Positions 1 to 10,301 of a stretch of DNA of 59,497 nt are shown here, in pieces. Made by a program: the position numbers and the translations under genes. Numbering within the stretch: the stretch's first letter is position 1; each line of letters begins with the position of its first letter. The stretch is from Solicoccozyma terricola. Taxonomy: Eukaryota; Basidiomycota; Tremellomycetes; Filobasidiales; Piskurozymaceae. Below the pieces are notes generated by a model that was not told the DNA's origin, searched no databases, and saw only the letters and a program-made list of their open reading frames with translations. The DNA is taken from NCBI GenBank assembly GCA_001600875.1, contig BCLD01000017.1, forward strand, positions 591,417 to 650,913, read 5' to 3'.

Positions 1-104
1 GGGGGGGGGGTTTCGCACGAATATGAGACCTTTTTTACATACATGGAAGATTATTTACATTCATCGAGGACGTTTGGAGATGTCACCCCCCGCCGCTTTT
101 TTGT

Positions 105-1681
105 CTACGCTCGACTTCGTCCATTGAATCCGAAATCTTTACTCAGGACGTCATTCCAGACCTTCTTGCATGCCTGTTAAAACAACCCCGAGGCATGGCG
201 CAGCGATCATCAGAACGATGGCACGCACAGTTATCTTTCTCTTTTAACTTCATTCCAACTCACCCCTTCAGCTCGTCCTTGACCAACTCGATTCACTTCA
301 TTCTCCAAAACCTTCCAATTCGCATTTTTAGCACCAGCAGCCATTACTCCCTTCCATAACGTCTTAATCTGATTCGAACTCCAAGCATCTGGACTACCTG
401 AACATTTAGCATCTAGGTTAGGAGGGGTGTATTTGAATTTAGAATCGAGGATTCCATTGTTGTTTGATCTTAGGAATTTGTCTCGGAGGTGAGTTTCACG
501 GAATGCTTGTTTGACTCGCTGGTGGTGGGTGGGGGTGTGTGAGTGGAAGGGTTAGGGCGAATTGGCGGAAAGTTGGATTGAGACAGAGGAGCAGAGGTGG
601 AGACATGACGAAAACGTACGCTAGGCTTCTTATGGTTCATGTTACCCACACACAAAGCGTTGATATCTGATGACAAGACAAGGAGGGTGAAAGAATAAGC
701 GTTGATAGGAGTAGCAAACGATAGACTTCCCCCGGGGGGGGGGGGGGGGGTTCACCTCGATGTATTGTGGACCAATCCGCCGTAGTGTTACCCACGGTGA
801 TGAGATGATTGATCAACGTGAATTTCTCAGCGGACGTCCAGGGACGACGGTATATGGCATTTGAAGCTGATGGGGATGGGGTGAATGGATGGTATAAGAT
901 GATGAAAACGTTAGCGAGTCTCGTCTTGTATACTACGCAACGGATTAGACCTCACATTCTTGCGCTTCAGTCTCGTCATCGCTATCGAGAATCTCGATGA
1001 TTTCCGTCGTGGAGACGCCACGACTAGACATGCTTGCCTTTACCGGAGGTGAAACCTGAGGTTTGATGTCGGGTGCCGCTGCCGGTCCACAGTCGTTTCC
1101 AGTTCCAACACCAGCCAAAAATCCCGCTTCCCTTCCAGCTTCTTCTCTCTCAATCTTCTCATTCCACCACTTCCAAGCAAGACCGACTAATTTCTCAGTC
1201 ACACCCATTTCCCTCAACTTGTCTTCATCAATCCACGCTTGCATAGGTTCATCATCTCTTCCACAGAACTTGTGCATCAGTGCAAGTTCATACAACTCTT
1301 TCCATGACGACGAGCATTTGAGAAGTGGATGGAGGTCGGGTGCGAGTAACCATGGTTCAGAGCTTTGGAGGATGGTATCGTCGTCGACTTGGACTTGGAC
1401 GTGGTGGTGGGTTGCTGTCGCTGTCGCTGTCGCTGTTAATCGGAAACGAGGAATCAGCCGTCAATTGTTTCGGTTTTGTATATACTTATTCCAACGTTAC
1501 CTTGTTGTTGGTCCGCATGATCCCAGTCCATGAAATGTTCTCCTTGAACTACTTGATCTCCCTGTGCTACCCGATGAGCTTGCTGTGTACCGTCTGTGTG
1601 AGAGAGGATAGTCGGTGGGATACTACATTCCGATGCGACTGGCTGTGAAGGAAACGGGTCGTCAGTCTTCGTCGTCGCCAC
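105..1681 (-). CDS. Myb/SANT-like protein, six exons
   Basis: I do not recognise the exact family. Joining exons 1501-1681, 956-1432, 792-866, 620-666, 264-518 and 105-173 gives an uninterrupted reading frame with matching phases. The first half has an Ala-Thr/His-rich stretch, a compact helical region (WKELYELALMHKF, then LAWKWWNEKIEREEAG) and an acidic IEILDSDDE segment that resembles a SUMO-interacting motif. The second half has a SANT/Myb-like repeat beginning RPWTSAEKFTLINHLIT, spread over three exons, and a second, weaker helical repeat (QIKTLWKGVMAAGAKNANW, ending KKVWNDVLSKDFGF). This suggests a nuclear DNA- or chromatin-binding protein; that role is inference. The third intron carries a 17-base G run (C on the coding strand). 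The gene is divergent from a second Myb-like gene 375 bp away. Intron joins were made by eye. Confidence 0.6.
734..750. repeat. 17-base G homopolymer in an intron
   Basis: A G run preceded by five C, inside the third intron of the 105-1681 minus-strand gene, so it reads as C in the transcript. It belongs to a set of similar G/C runs in this window: 5980-5998, 13250-13264, 13616-13629, 14819-14829, 25664-25679, 31632-31648, 32203-32214, 38847-38867, 39704-39717, 42688-42703, 50931-50941 and 59465-59492. Confidence 0.9.
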
Positions 1682-2056
1682 TCAATCCAGCGACGGACGG
1701 ACCTGAGATAACATATCAGGTGAAGCGAGGTGCTGAGGATGTGGTGGTGTTGGTGGTGGGGGGACTGGTTGGGATGGCGGTGAGCTGTACATTGCAAGAT
1801 GATGATGATGATGATGATGATGAAGAAGAAGAAGAAGCAGGGGATGGCAGTCGGACAGGAGAACAAGGTGGGGTCGATGCAATGCAACACGACTTTGAGA
1901 AGACGACGAGGGGAACAAGCAAGGGGGAAGGTAACAACGTATCGTCTCCAAGCAAGCACATCATTCACATCGTACTCTATCCTACCATCCATCATCCCTA
2001 CCCACCATCCCTACCCACCATCCACACCCCACCAATCCACCTTCATTCACACACAA
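1682..2056. promoter_or_regulatory. Divergent intergenic region between two Myb-like genes
   Basis: This 375-bp stretch separates the start codons of two divergently transcribed genes, so it should hold both promoters. It contains a trinucleotide run of GAT/GAA units at about 1798-1837 and a CCATCC/CCACC-rich direct repeat at about 1983-2030, just upstream of the plus-strand start. I see no clear TATA box. Several open frames cross it, but they are low-complexity products of the trinucleotide run. Confidence 0.5.
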
Positions 2057-3587
2057 ATGTCAGACGATCATCAAACCGCAACTCGAAAACGTCGTGCGAG
2101 TCCGTATCCCACTCTCGACCACCACTTCAAAAGAAGCAAATTCTCCGATGTCCTCAAGCAAGGAGAGCAAGTAAGTTGTACTTCCCAAGGCATGTCGCAA
2201 GAGGTAGCGGTGTTGATCTGATCTGTTCATTATCTATCTCATCATAGCAGAATGTCAACCTTGTAGAAAGGGAAGACGACACGATTAAAGACGACGTTCA
2301 AGCAGTCGTTGTCGTAGTTGCGAGCGATTTGGAAGCAGGTGGTATTCTGGATTTACCGTCCAGGACATCAGTAGAAGTCCCCTCTCAACATGCGTCACCT
2401 TCCCACCAAGACGCAACCACCGTAGACATCCCGCAACCTCTACACACCTCGCGGTCGCCCTCGTCTTCGCCGTCGCCCCTTTCCAAGGGTGAAGATTATG
2501 CTCGACAACAGTTCTCTAATGCCATCGCGAACATCTTCGCTCGTCGTGGATTGACGAGAGAGGATTTGGAGAGGATCCGAGCGAACTCGAAGCGAGGGGT
2601 TATCGAAAACAAGGCAGAGCCATTATTTCGACCCGCCACACCGACGGCGGATGACTCGGATGAAGCCATTGTTTTATATGCCATGGGTTCCACTCAACCG
2701 GTAGGCGCCGCCGACAACGGCACTCCCGTCCCCAATAATGTCATCGATTACCGATCAAGTGAGAGCCCTCAACTCCGCGAGATCTCTCTCGAAGAAGTTC
2801 TCATCGAAAAGAAAAGATGTCGAGGAGGACCTCCAACAGCTGACAATATTGGACGTCTCTGGACAAGAAGAGAACTAAAATACTTTCGAAAACTGGTTTT
2901 TACGTATGGAGAAAGTGACTGGGAATCACATCGGAAGGCTATGAATGCTAAATTCAGATATCCTAATACTACTTGGTCTATTCCGGTGAGTTTTGTTTAG
3001 AGTCGTTATGTCTGGTTTAGGGAAGAAGTTTGCAAATATCTGATGGTGTTGTCGACGTCCTTCCTTCCCCAGCTCATGAAATCGAGATGGCTATCCGAGA
3101 AGACGGCGATGATCGTCACACTTCAACAATGGAGAATCGACACGAAGGATAACACTTCGCCAGACGACGACGACGACGACGAAGATAAGCGAAATCTTGC
3201 TACATTTGCTGAGCCATTCCTTGTCAGATGGGTGAGCGTATTTGGACTCGGAGGAGAAGAAGAAGAAGAGTGGTCGGAAGAGAAACACAACCATTGGGCA
3301 ATAGCAACATCGGATCTCATTGCCAAATTCAAATCAATCGGTAAAGAAATACCGGATGCGTTTTATGATGGGAATGGTCACATTTCAGGGAAATTAATAT
3401 GGCAACACTGGTTACAATTGCAAAATAGACTTGTAAACGCTCCTGACCCGGACGTGAGTGCGAATGCGATGACTTCCATCGACAAAAAGATGATTTGATC
3501 CTGATAATTGACCTTGCATTCCGACAACTCTAGATCGAGGATCCGGATATCCACGCTAGCAGAACGAATAGAACCAGTATACGTTGA
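2057..3587 (+). CDS. Myb/SANT-like nuclear protein, four exons
   Basis: I do not recognise a named family. Exons 2057-2170, 2251-2985, 3073-3453 and 3534-3587 join in phase with GT-AG introns. The N-terminus is basic (ATRKRRASPYPT, then HHFKRSKF), which looks like a nuclear localisation signal. A Ser/Pro-rich stretch and a short helical segment (FSNAIANIFARRGLTREDL) follow. A single SANT/Myb-like repeat starts at GRLWTRRELKYFRKLVFTYG and ends in LMKSRWLSEKT across the second intron. A second tryptophan-rich helical region follows an acidic DDDDDDED tract (EEEWSEEKHNHW, then LIWQHWLQLQNRL). It shares the two-helical-repeat layout with the divergent neighbour at 105-1681, so the pair may be ancient paralogues; similarity is too low to prove by eye. 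Confidence 0.6.
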
Positions 3588-3721
3588 ACGTTGACGGTGA
3601 CGATAGTACGATCATATGATATAGTTGTAATACAATCCCCTTCTCATACAACGCGGATGATCTATCAAATGTCACTCTCTGTCTCTCTTTCTGTCTCTCG
3701 CGATCCTCGCGTGCCGATCCT

Positions 3722-4663
3722 TCAATCCTCCCTCCAAGCGACCTCCCCTCTCGTCCACCTCTCGTACCATATCGCTCGTTTATGGTAGATCTTCCGTGCA
3801 GCTTTGAAATTACGAACGAATTCTTCCAATGACATCTAAACATAGCAATTATCAGTAGGAGTATGAAAGCCGTGCGGAGGGAGGGTTATGTAGCATCGTG
3901 TAAAAGGGGTATCAATGCACTCACGTTTCCGCCATTTCCGACATTTCCGCCATTACCACCACTACTGTTTCCAAAAGCAGGACTATCCACCCTAGAATTA
4001 ACCCCACTTCCCGATCCTCCTTCAATCCCATACCCTGTGGTAGATCGAGGTGATTCGATAAAGTCGGTCGCCATCTGTTCAGTTATAGCGTCTTGGTCGT
4101 TCATTGCGTGTCTGAGTCTGAGATGGAGGAATGAAGGACGATATTTCTAGGTTGTTGTGGAAGGTGTTTTGGATGGTTGAATGATGGATTGATGATATTG
4201 TTGGAGAAGAGCCATCAAAGCATGGATGGAGAAGAAGAACGATTAGGAGAAACCCCGTTCAAAAGGATGAGACGGTAAACGAACGCACCTGATATGCTGA
4301 AGCCTGTTTCGATTCAACCTCCTTCCATCGATCTTGCAGGTGTAGAGCTGTCGTATATGCGGATGTAGTCGATGTTCTCAAACCTATCAGCTCCGGCTGA
4401 AGCTCTAGATTGCGTTCTGCAATACGCCATGTCCACGATTAGTCCTCGCTGGGATGATTAGAGCAGAGCGCCTAGGTGTCGAACTCACTTGCGATATCCT
4501 CATTCTCTTTGCTCAATCTCTCATGCTCATCGAGTACCCCTCCGATCTCCGGTAAACTGTACAAGAACGCTTGGAGGAGGGATTCATCTGAGAGGAGATC
4601 TTTGAGATCTGTTTCGGAGAAGTGAGAGAGGGAAGGAAACCGTTGAAGGAGGGGTGTGGTCAT
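3722..4663 (-). CDS. VPS37: VPS37, ESCRT-I subunit (Mod(r) domain)
   Basis: Four exons (4489-4663, 4289-4416, 3925-4146, 3722-3835) give a protein of about 212 residues, the usual size for Vps37. The Mod(r) signature is clear: DLKDLLSDESLLQAFLYSLP near residue 20, ENEDIAKRNLELQPEL across the first intron, then LRTSTTSAYTTALHLQDRW, and a C-terminal MSLEEFVRNFKAARKIYHKR helix. ESCRT-I, with Vps23, Vps28 and Mvb12, sorts ubiquitinated cargo into multivesicular endosomes. A Gly/Asn-rich low-complexity insertion (GNSSGGNGGNVGNGGN) lies before the last helix and ends at an intron boundary. Start chosen at the ATG giving MTTPLLQRFPSLSHF. It is divergent from the Ap4A phosphorylase gene. Confidence 0.86.
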
Positions 4664-5035
4664 TCTGTGCGCGAAGGATTGGGGGAGGTGGTGATTGAGA
4701 GGTCAGATGGTGAAAAAGGTGGGGGATTATTGGAGCGGACTTGCTCATTGGATATTGGAGCAAGCTGTCGACAATGAGCAGGAGGATTGCTTGAGTGCGG
4801 GAACTTTGGAGATCGGCAAGCTGAGGAGCTGTATACGTTGGATGCTGGTGACTGCTGGTGACGTTGCCGCGTTGGACGTTCCCGACGATTCAAGTCGCGG
4901 GTTACAAACACCATCATCGAGTCCCTCCTACTTTACATGCTCAATCGTCTATCTCTACTATCCAGACATCTACCCACTCACAGTCACCGCTCCCTATCCC
5001 TCTCCTCCCCGGCCACCACACCCATCTCCACCACG
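4664..5035. promoter_or_regulatory. Divergent intergenic region, VPS37 / Ap4A phosphorylase
   Basis: This 372-bp stretch separates the two start codons and must contain both promoters. The part next to the plus-strand gene is strongly pyrimidine-rich (CTCTCCTCCCC, CCACC units at about 4975-5035), typical of a fungal 5' leader. No TATA box or other defined site is evident. Confidence 0.45.
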
Positions 5036-6534
5036 ATGTCAATAACGAAACCCTACCAAGATATCCTTGATCGTCTGCCTCAAAAATTCCAGTCAGCTAA
5101 ACAAAGTGGGGAGTTGTTGTTCTTTGATAGTGAGACTAAGGAGGTCGTGACCAATGGTCGGAAGGTATGTCTGTCCTCTTTCTCTCGTTCTTGTCGTCTT
5201 GGGGGAAAAAAGAAACGAAATTGGGGTGTTTGTTTGGGAAGGGGTTCGCTGATGAAAAGCGAGCCTGCATAGTTCGAAGTAAGGATTTGTCCAGCATTAG
5301 CGAATAAGTTACAAGCAATAAAAGAAGCATTATCTTCCGTCGGTGTGAATGTCAAGGAAAAGGAAGAGGAGAAAGAGAAGACGAAGGAGAAGACGAGTCC
5401 GTTTGAACCACCGTATATCGAGGATTTGCATGTGGGTGACGTCGAGGGATTCGATGGAGAAGACGGTATGGCTGTTCTGGTGAGTCTTCTGGATACAGGT
5501 GACAAATTTCATCTGGACACTAAACGATTTCGATACTGGAATACAGCTGAACAAGGTATGTGAACATGTTCTTTAGAGTAAATGGTGAAGGCGAAATAAA
5601 AAAAGGACGCTGATTCCGTATTCCCAACCAAAACAGTATTCTGTAGTCCCCCATCACTTCCTCCTTACCTCACTCACAAATCAACCTCAATCCCTACCTC
5701 CATCTCCATCCCAACTCTTAAACATCTACCTCCACCTGTTGACCGCATCTGAACATCTAACTACTCCAACCAACTTGCTCGCTTTTTATAATGGTGGAGA
5801 AGGAGGTGGAGCGTCTCAGGATTGGAGACATGCTCAGATTATACCGGTTGGTCGAAGAGGAGCACCGGTTGAATCGTGGTTGGAGGGTGTCACTGGTCCT
5901 AAAGGTGAGAGGGGAATTCCCGGTCGACTTTTTGACCGCCGCCTGATCGATGGGGCTGAGTGACATTGAACGTATTTTTCCCCCCCCCCCCCCCCCCCAA
6001 CAGATAAAGCATTCCCTCATCCTACACTTCCATACCTACATCTCTTATATCGACTTCCTTCGCCCACTTCTTTACCTTACCCACCTACCGAGGAATCTAC
6101 GGATGTTATTCTGGAATCACTTGCAAAAGGGTTGATGGCGTTATTAGATGAGATGTTCGATGCATGGCGGAGAGGAGAGTGTGGAAGAGATGGTGGATGG
6201 AATTTGTTGATGACGTTGTGCGTAGACGCTCTTACTCTTCTGGTATTCCAAGTGATAGCTGATCTGTATATGTCTCTCTATACACACACACACACACAGG
6301 AATCATCTCCATCTAATCCCTCGATCATCACCATCATTCTCCCTCCCTACCCATTCCCTCGATCTCAATTCCCTAGCATACGCCGGACTACTACTCGTCA
6401 AATCCGCAGAAGAGTTGAGTGAGTTGGAAGATTCTACGCAGGGGAAAGGGTTGGAGATGGTGTTGGAACGATGTGGAGTGCCGAGAGCGTGGGGAGTGAA
6501 GGAAGAGGAGGAGGAGGGTGCGTTGGCTGCATGA
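5036..6534 (+). CDS. APA1: Ap4A phosphorylase / ATP adenylyltransferase (APA1/APA2 family)
   Basis: The enzyme phosphorolyses diadenosine tetraphosphate to ADP and ATP. The N-terminus reads FQSAKQSGELLFFDSET, then FEVRICPALANKL and DGEDGMAVL. The conserved LNKYSVVPHHFLL motif is recovered only if a 9-nt exon (5547-5555) is included. The active-site block is YNGGEGGGASQDWRHAQIIP; the family normally has a His-x-His-x-Gln here, so the first His is Trp while the presumed nucleophilic His is kept. The C-terminal domain follows with NLLMTLNHLHLIPRS and LNSLAYAGLLLVKSAEEL. Exons: 5036-5164, 5273-5479, 5547-5555, 5637-5904, 6004-6217, 6300-6534, all in phase. The intron before 6004 has a 19-base C run next to its acceptor. 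Length is about 350 residues, slightly longer than yeast Apa1. Confidence 0.88.
5547..5555 (+). other. 9-nt micro-exon in the Ap4A phosphorylase gene
   Basis: The sequence CTGAACAAG is flanked by a consensus acceptor (ATACAG) and donor (GTATGT). It encodes Leu-Asn-Lys and joins GMAVL to YSVVPHHF, restoring the conserved family block LNKYSVVP. Without it, reading through the preceding 67 nt adds unrelated residues and the next donor breaks the motif. Confidence 0.85.
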
Positions 6535-6826
6535 GAGGTGGATGACCTATTATTATATCTGATTATGTAATCAAAGCATGGTGACGTCGCCCATTTCGTT
6601 CGCTCCTATACAATTCAATTCAACCTCACAGCATTTTAACATCGTGTTGCCGCGGTCAGCATACACTCCTCACTCACTCGTTGGCCCCTTCCTCGACCGT
6701 AGCCACTCCTCGGTCGGTACCTGCCAACCATCGACGTTCCTCCACCCAGTCAGTTCTGAACAACTCTCGCTTTCCTCCAAACGCAAAAGGCACGCAGGCA
6801 CGCAGGTCCCCCGACCTTCCAAAGAA

Positions 6827-9800
6827 ATGTTCCGACCGACTTTCCAAACGATTCGGAAGGTGGACATTTCAGCTACCCGATATCAAGCAAGAACGTCCTC
6901 TGCCACATCCAGACGCTTTCTTCATTCGGGATCTCGACCCATCCGTTCAACTCTCCATCCATACTTCTCTCCCAATCAACGCAGATCAATCAATCTTTCA
7001 TTCGATCGACTTCCTTCTCCCGTCTCATTCTGTCTTCGACTGACGATATCCGCTATCGCTGGAATAACTGCCTTAGGTGGTGTTATCCTCATACATGACG
7101 CGTTCACTTATCAGGATCGACATGTTGATCGGGTACCAACTAATCCACTTTCGTTACATCCTAGGTTAGGTGGACCAAAGGGATTACCGATTGTGGAAGT
7201 TCCATTTGGTCAGACTGAAGATATATTGGGACATAAAAAACCAAAGTTGGTTATTGTTGGTGGTGGTTGGGGAGTGAGTTTAGAGTAACCTCTTACATGA
7301 TTAGAAACGTCCTTATCGAACGCAAATGATCTATCTGCTGATGCGAATTAACCCAACTTTTGTTTTCTCGTTTTTTTTCCCTTTTCCTTTTCCTTTTCCT
7401 TTTCCTTTTTTTTTTTTTTCTCTTTGGGTTCTGTTACCGTCCTTTTCCCCTTTTTCTAGGCAGTAGCTATACTCAAAGCGCTTCCATCTGATCAATACAC
7501 CGTGACTGTTGTCGCTCCGGACAATTTCAACCTCTTCACCCCCCTCTTACCATCGTGAGTCAATCTTACCATCCACTTCCTTTGATATACCTTCCATTAA
7601 TGCCACATTCACTTTCTCTTCGGCTTTCCTCCATTGCCACACACGTTTTACCCGCTGTCACAGAGCCTGTGTTGGAACAGTCGAACCTCGTTCCCTCGTC
7701 GAACCACTTCGAAAGCTTATTGCACGTGTAAGAGGTCATTATATGATGGGTGCAGCTGTAGATTTGGATATGAGTGAGAGGTTGTTAGAAGTTGAAGTAC
7801 CGAGTGATAATCATGGTGGAACTATGAGATGTTATGTTCCTTGTGAGTTGGGGGGAAATTGTCGTTATGACGAAGAGGGATAACTTCCTTTTTGGAGAAT
7901 CTGGATTGAGTCCTTTTTTTTTGTTGACGTGTGGGCGTTTGCAATAGATGACACATTGGTGATTGCTGTTGGATCAACATCGAATACCCATGGTGTTCCT
8001 GGATTGGAAAATTCGTTCCAACTCAAGGTGAGGAGGATCAGGGGACGTTCCATCGTCGCTGTAAAGGCAATGGAGGAAGCTGATTATTGGTTGTTTAAAC
8101 CAAACCCCAATTGTTCAGACGATACCTGATGCTCAAGCTATTCGACGTCGTATAATGAGTAAGTAGAGTGATATCGTCCGGACGTTGGAATCCCTCTTGA
8201 TGATCCTTTTTGGCTATTAGCAAACCTTGAACTTGCAACTCTACCAACTACTACCCCTGAAGAACGTCGTCGTCTGCTTTCATTCGTGGTTTGTGGAGGT
8301 GGTCCGACTGGTGTTGAGTTTGCAGCCGAGTTGGCTGATATGATGAGTGAGGACGTTCTGAATTACGTGAGTGTTGCACTCTGTTTTCCCTTTTGGAAGG
8401 ATGTTAGTTGATTTCATTTGGTGGGGGGTTGTATCCGACTTGGTGGTTGTGATAGTTCCCAACGGCACTGCGGAATGATATGACGGTGAAGGTTATTCAG
8501 AGTAGGGATCATATCTTGAATACATACAGCGAGAAGATCTCGCAATACGCAGAGGTGATCATTATACTCCTCTTACTTTCGTGACCCCTTCGAATCCTGA
8601 CGGCTCGTTTTCACTTTGAAGAAACGATTCGCTCGATCTGCAATTGAAGTCATCACAAACGCCCGAGTCGCTGAGATCCACCCGGACAGAGTATCGCTCA
8701 CGATACAAGATCCAGCGCACCCAAAGGAGAAGGCGAAACCTGTCGATATCCCTGCTGGATTCGTTTTGTGGAGTACTGGAATCGGTGAGTTTTGCTCGTC
8801 GTCTCGACACATGCTGGAAGCTGACGGATGTGTTGTCATCTAGCCATGAACCCCTTCGTTAGAAGACTAGTCCAACTTCTACCCAACCAGTATAACCAGA
8901 AGGCGATTCAAGTGGATGATCAACTGCGAGTTAAGGGTGCACCGCTTGGCACGGTGTATGCTTTGGGTGATGCTGCTACTGTGCGTGGTACCCCATGTCG
9001 TTTTCAAAATGCTGCGGTCTCGCTGACCCCGTTATCGACGCAGATTGAGACCAATTTGGTGGATCACTTGATGGACATCTTCGAGGACGCTGATACTGAT
9101 AAGAATTCGAGATTGTAAGCATCGGCTCCATATCAAGTACAGTCGTCGAGTTCACGCTGATACCCCTATCGCGCTCAGGGATTACGAGGAATGGCAAAGA
9201 ATGGTGGTTAAGATCAAGACAAAGTATCCTCTTGCTGGTTCTGCTTTCGATCAAATGTGCGTGGAGGCTTGATGGGCCATCGTCTGTTTGTCGGACTGAA
9301 GTTGTCGTTGTGATTACAGCAAGGAAATCTTCGATCAGTATGACACAGACAAGGACAATGAATGGACACTGAACGACGCTGCAAGGGCATTCCAAGAGCT
9401 AAGTCACAAGATTACTACGTTACCAGCTGTAAGTCTATCGTCGATACGATAGCGGTTTTGAGTAGCTCAACATCTAATCGCTCGCGAACAGACCGCCCAA
9501 GTCGCTGCGCAACAAGGTCAATACCTCGGCAAAAAGTTTGCATACCTCGCCAAGCATGCTGAGACGCTGAAGAAGAATGGCATGAAGGATCTCGAGGACG
9601 AGGGGTATCACAAGCCATTCAAGTGAGAGCGGCTTGAAAGTAATATTCCGAGAACTCGGAGGACTGAGCCCCAAAATTTGCCTAGGTATATGCATCTTGG
9701 ATCCCTGGCTTACATTGGAAATTCGTGAGTCTGTCGCTCGCCACAGTGTATCAACAACTCTTGCATAACTGACGTGTCTAACGATAGCGCCGTCTTCGAC

Positions 9801-10091
9801 TTAAATGGCTACTCGCTCGCCGGTGGTCTTTTGGCGATGTACGCATGGCGGTCGTGAGTTTGATAGGAGGTCCGCCCCCGTCAAGCGCAGCTGAAGTATA
9901 TTGCACACGACTACGCAGAATTTACTGGTCTGAGCAAACATCTTTGCGGACCAGGGTGCTGTTGATGACCAACTGGATAACGAGAGGAATATTTGGGCGA
10001 GACTTGTCCAAGGTGAGACAATGTCGTTTTATTATTATTATGGAAATTTGACTTAATCACTGACCCCGCCCGACATTCTCACCAGTTCTGA
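6827..10091 (+). CDS. NDE1: Type II NADH dehydrogenase with EF-hands, mitochondrial external
   Basis: Rotenone-insensitive NADH:ubiquinone oxidoreductase that passes electrons from NADH to ubiquinone without pumping protons. The N-terminus is basic and Ser/Thr/Arg-rich, typical of a mitochondrial presequence, followed by a membrane segment (LRLTISAIAGITALGGVIL). The FAD motif is KLVIVGGGWGAVAILKALP, interrupted by an intron; then DNFNLFTPLLPS. The NADH-binding motif is LSFVVCGGGPTGVEFAAEL; VLWSTGI and GTVYALGDAATV follow. A C-terminal insertion has two calcium-loop motifs (DTDKNSRLDYEE and DTDKDNEWTLND), as in fungal and plant external NDH-2. The terminus is GYSLAGGLLAMYAW, then WITRGIFGRDLSKF. 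At least ten introns; the last ends just before the final Phe codon and stop. Start at the ATG giving MFRPTFQTIRKV. One intron has a CCTTTT repeat at about 7380-7410. Confidence 0.9.
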
Positions 10092-10301
10092 TGCACGAAA
10101 TTTTATGGAGGTAGTGACCGAGGAAGATACGCGAGACTACAGTGTCCTGTATATGATCCGAGCGGTTGCAAAATAGGCGGCAGGTTTTATCCGGGTGCTG
10201 TGATACACAGTCCCGCGGTCTCCCCGTTGGGCACATGAAACGCAGATGCAATGAGATACAATGAGGTCGTTTGTCTATCGATACAGTCTGCTTGGAAAAG
10301 C

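Noticed and set aside
1797..1840. Poly-Met/Asp/Glu and poly-His open frames at the GAT/GAA repeat
   Set aside because: All frames of a trinucleotide repeat stay open; the region is the divergent promoter.
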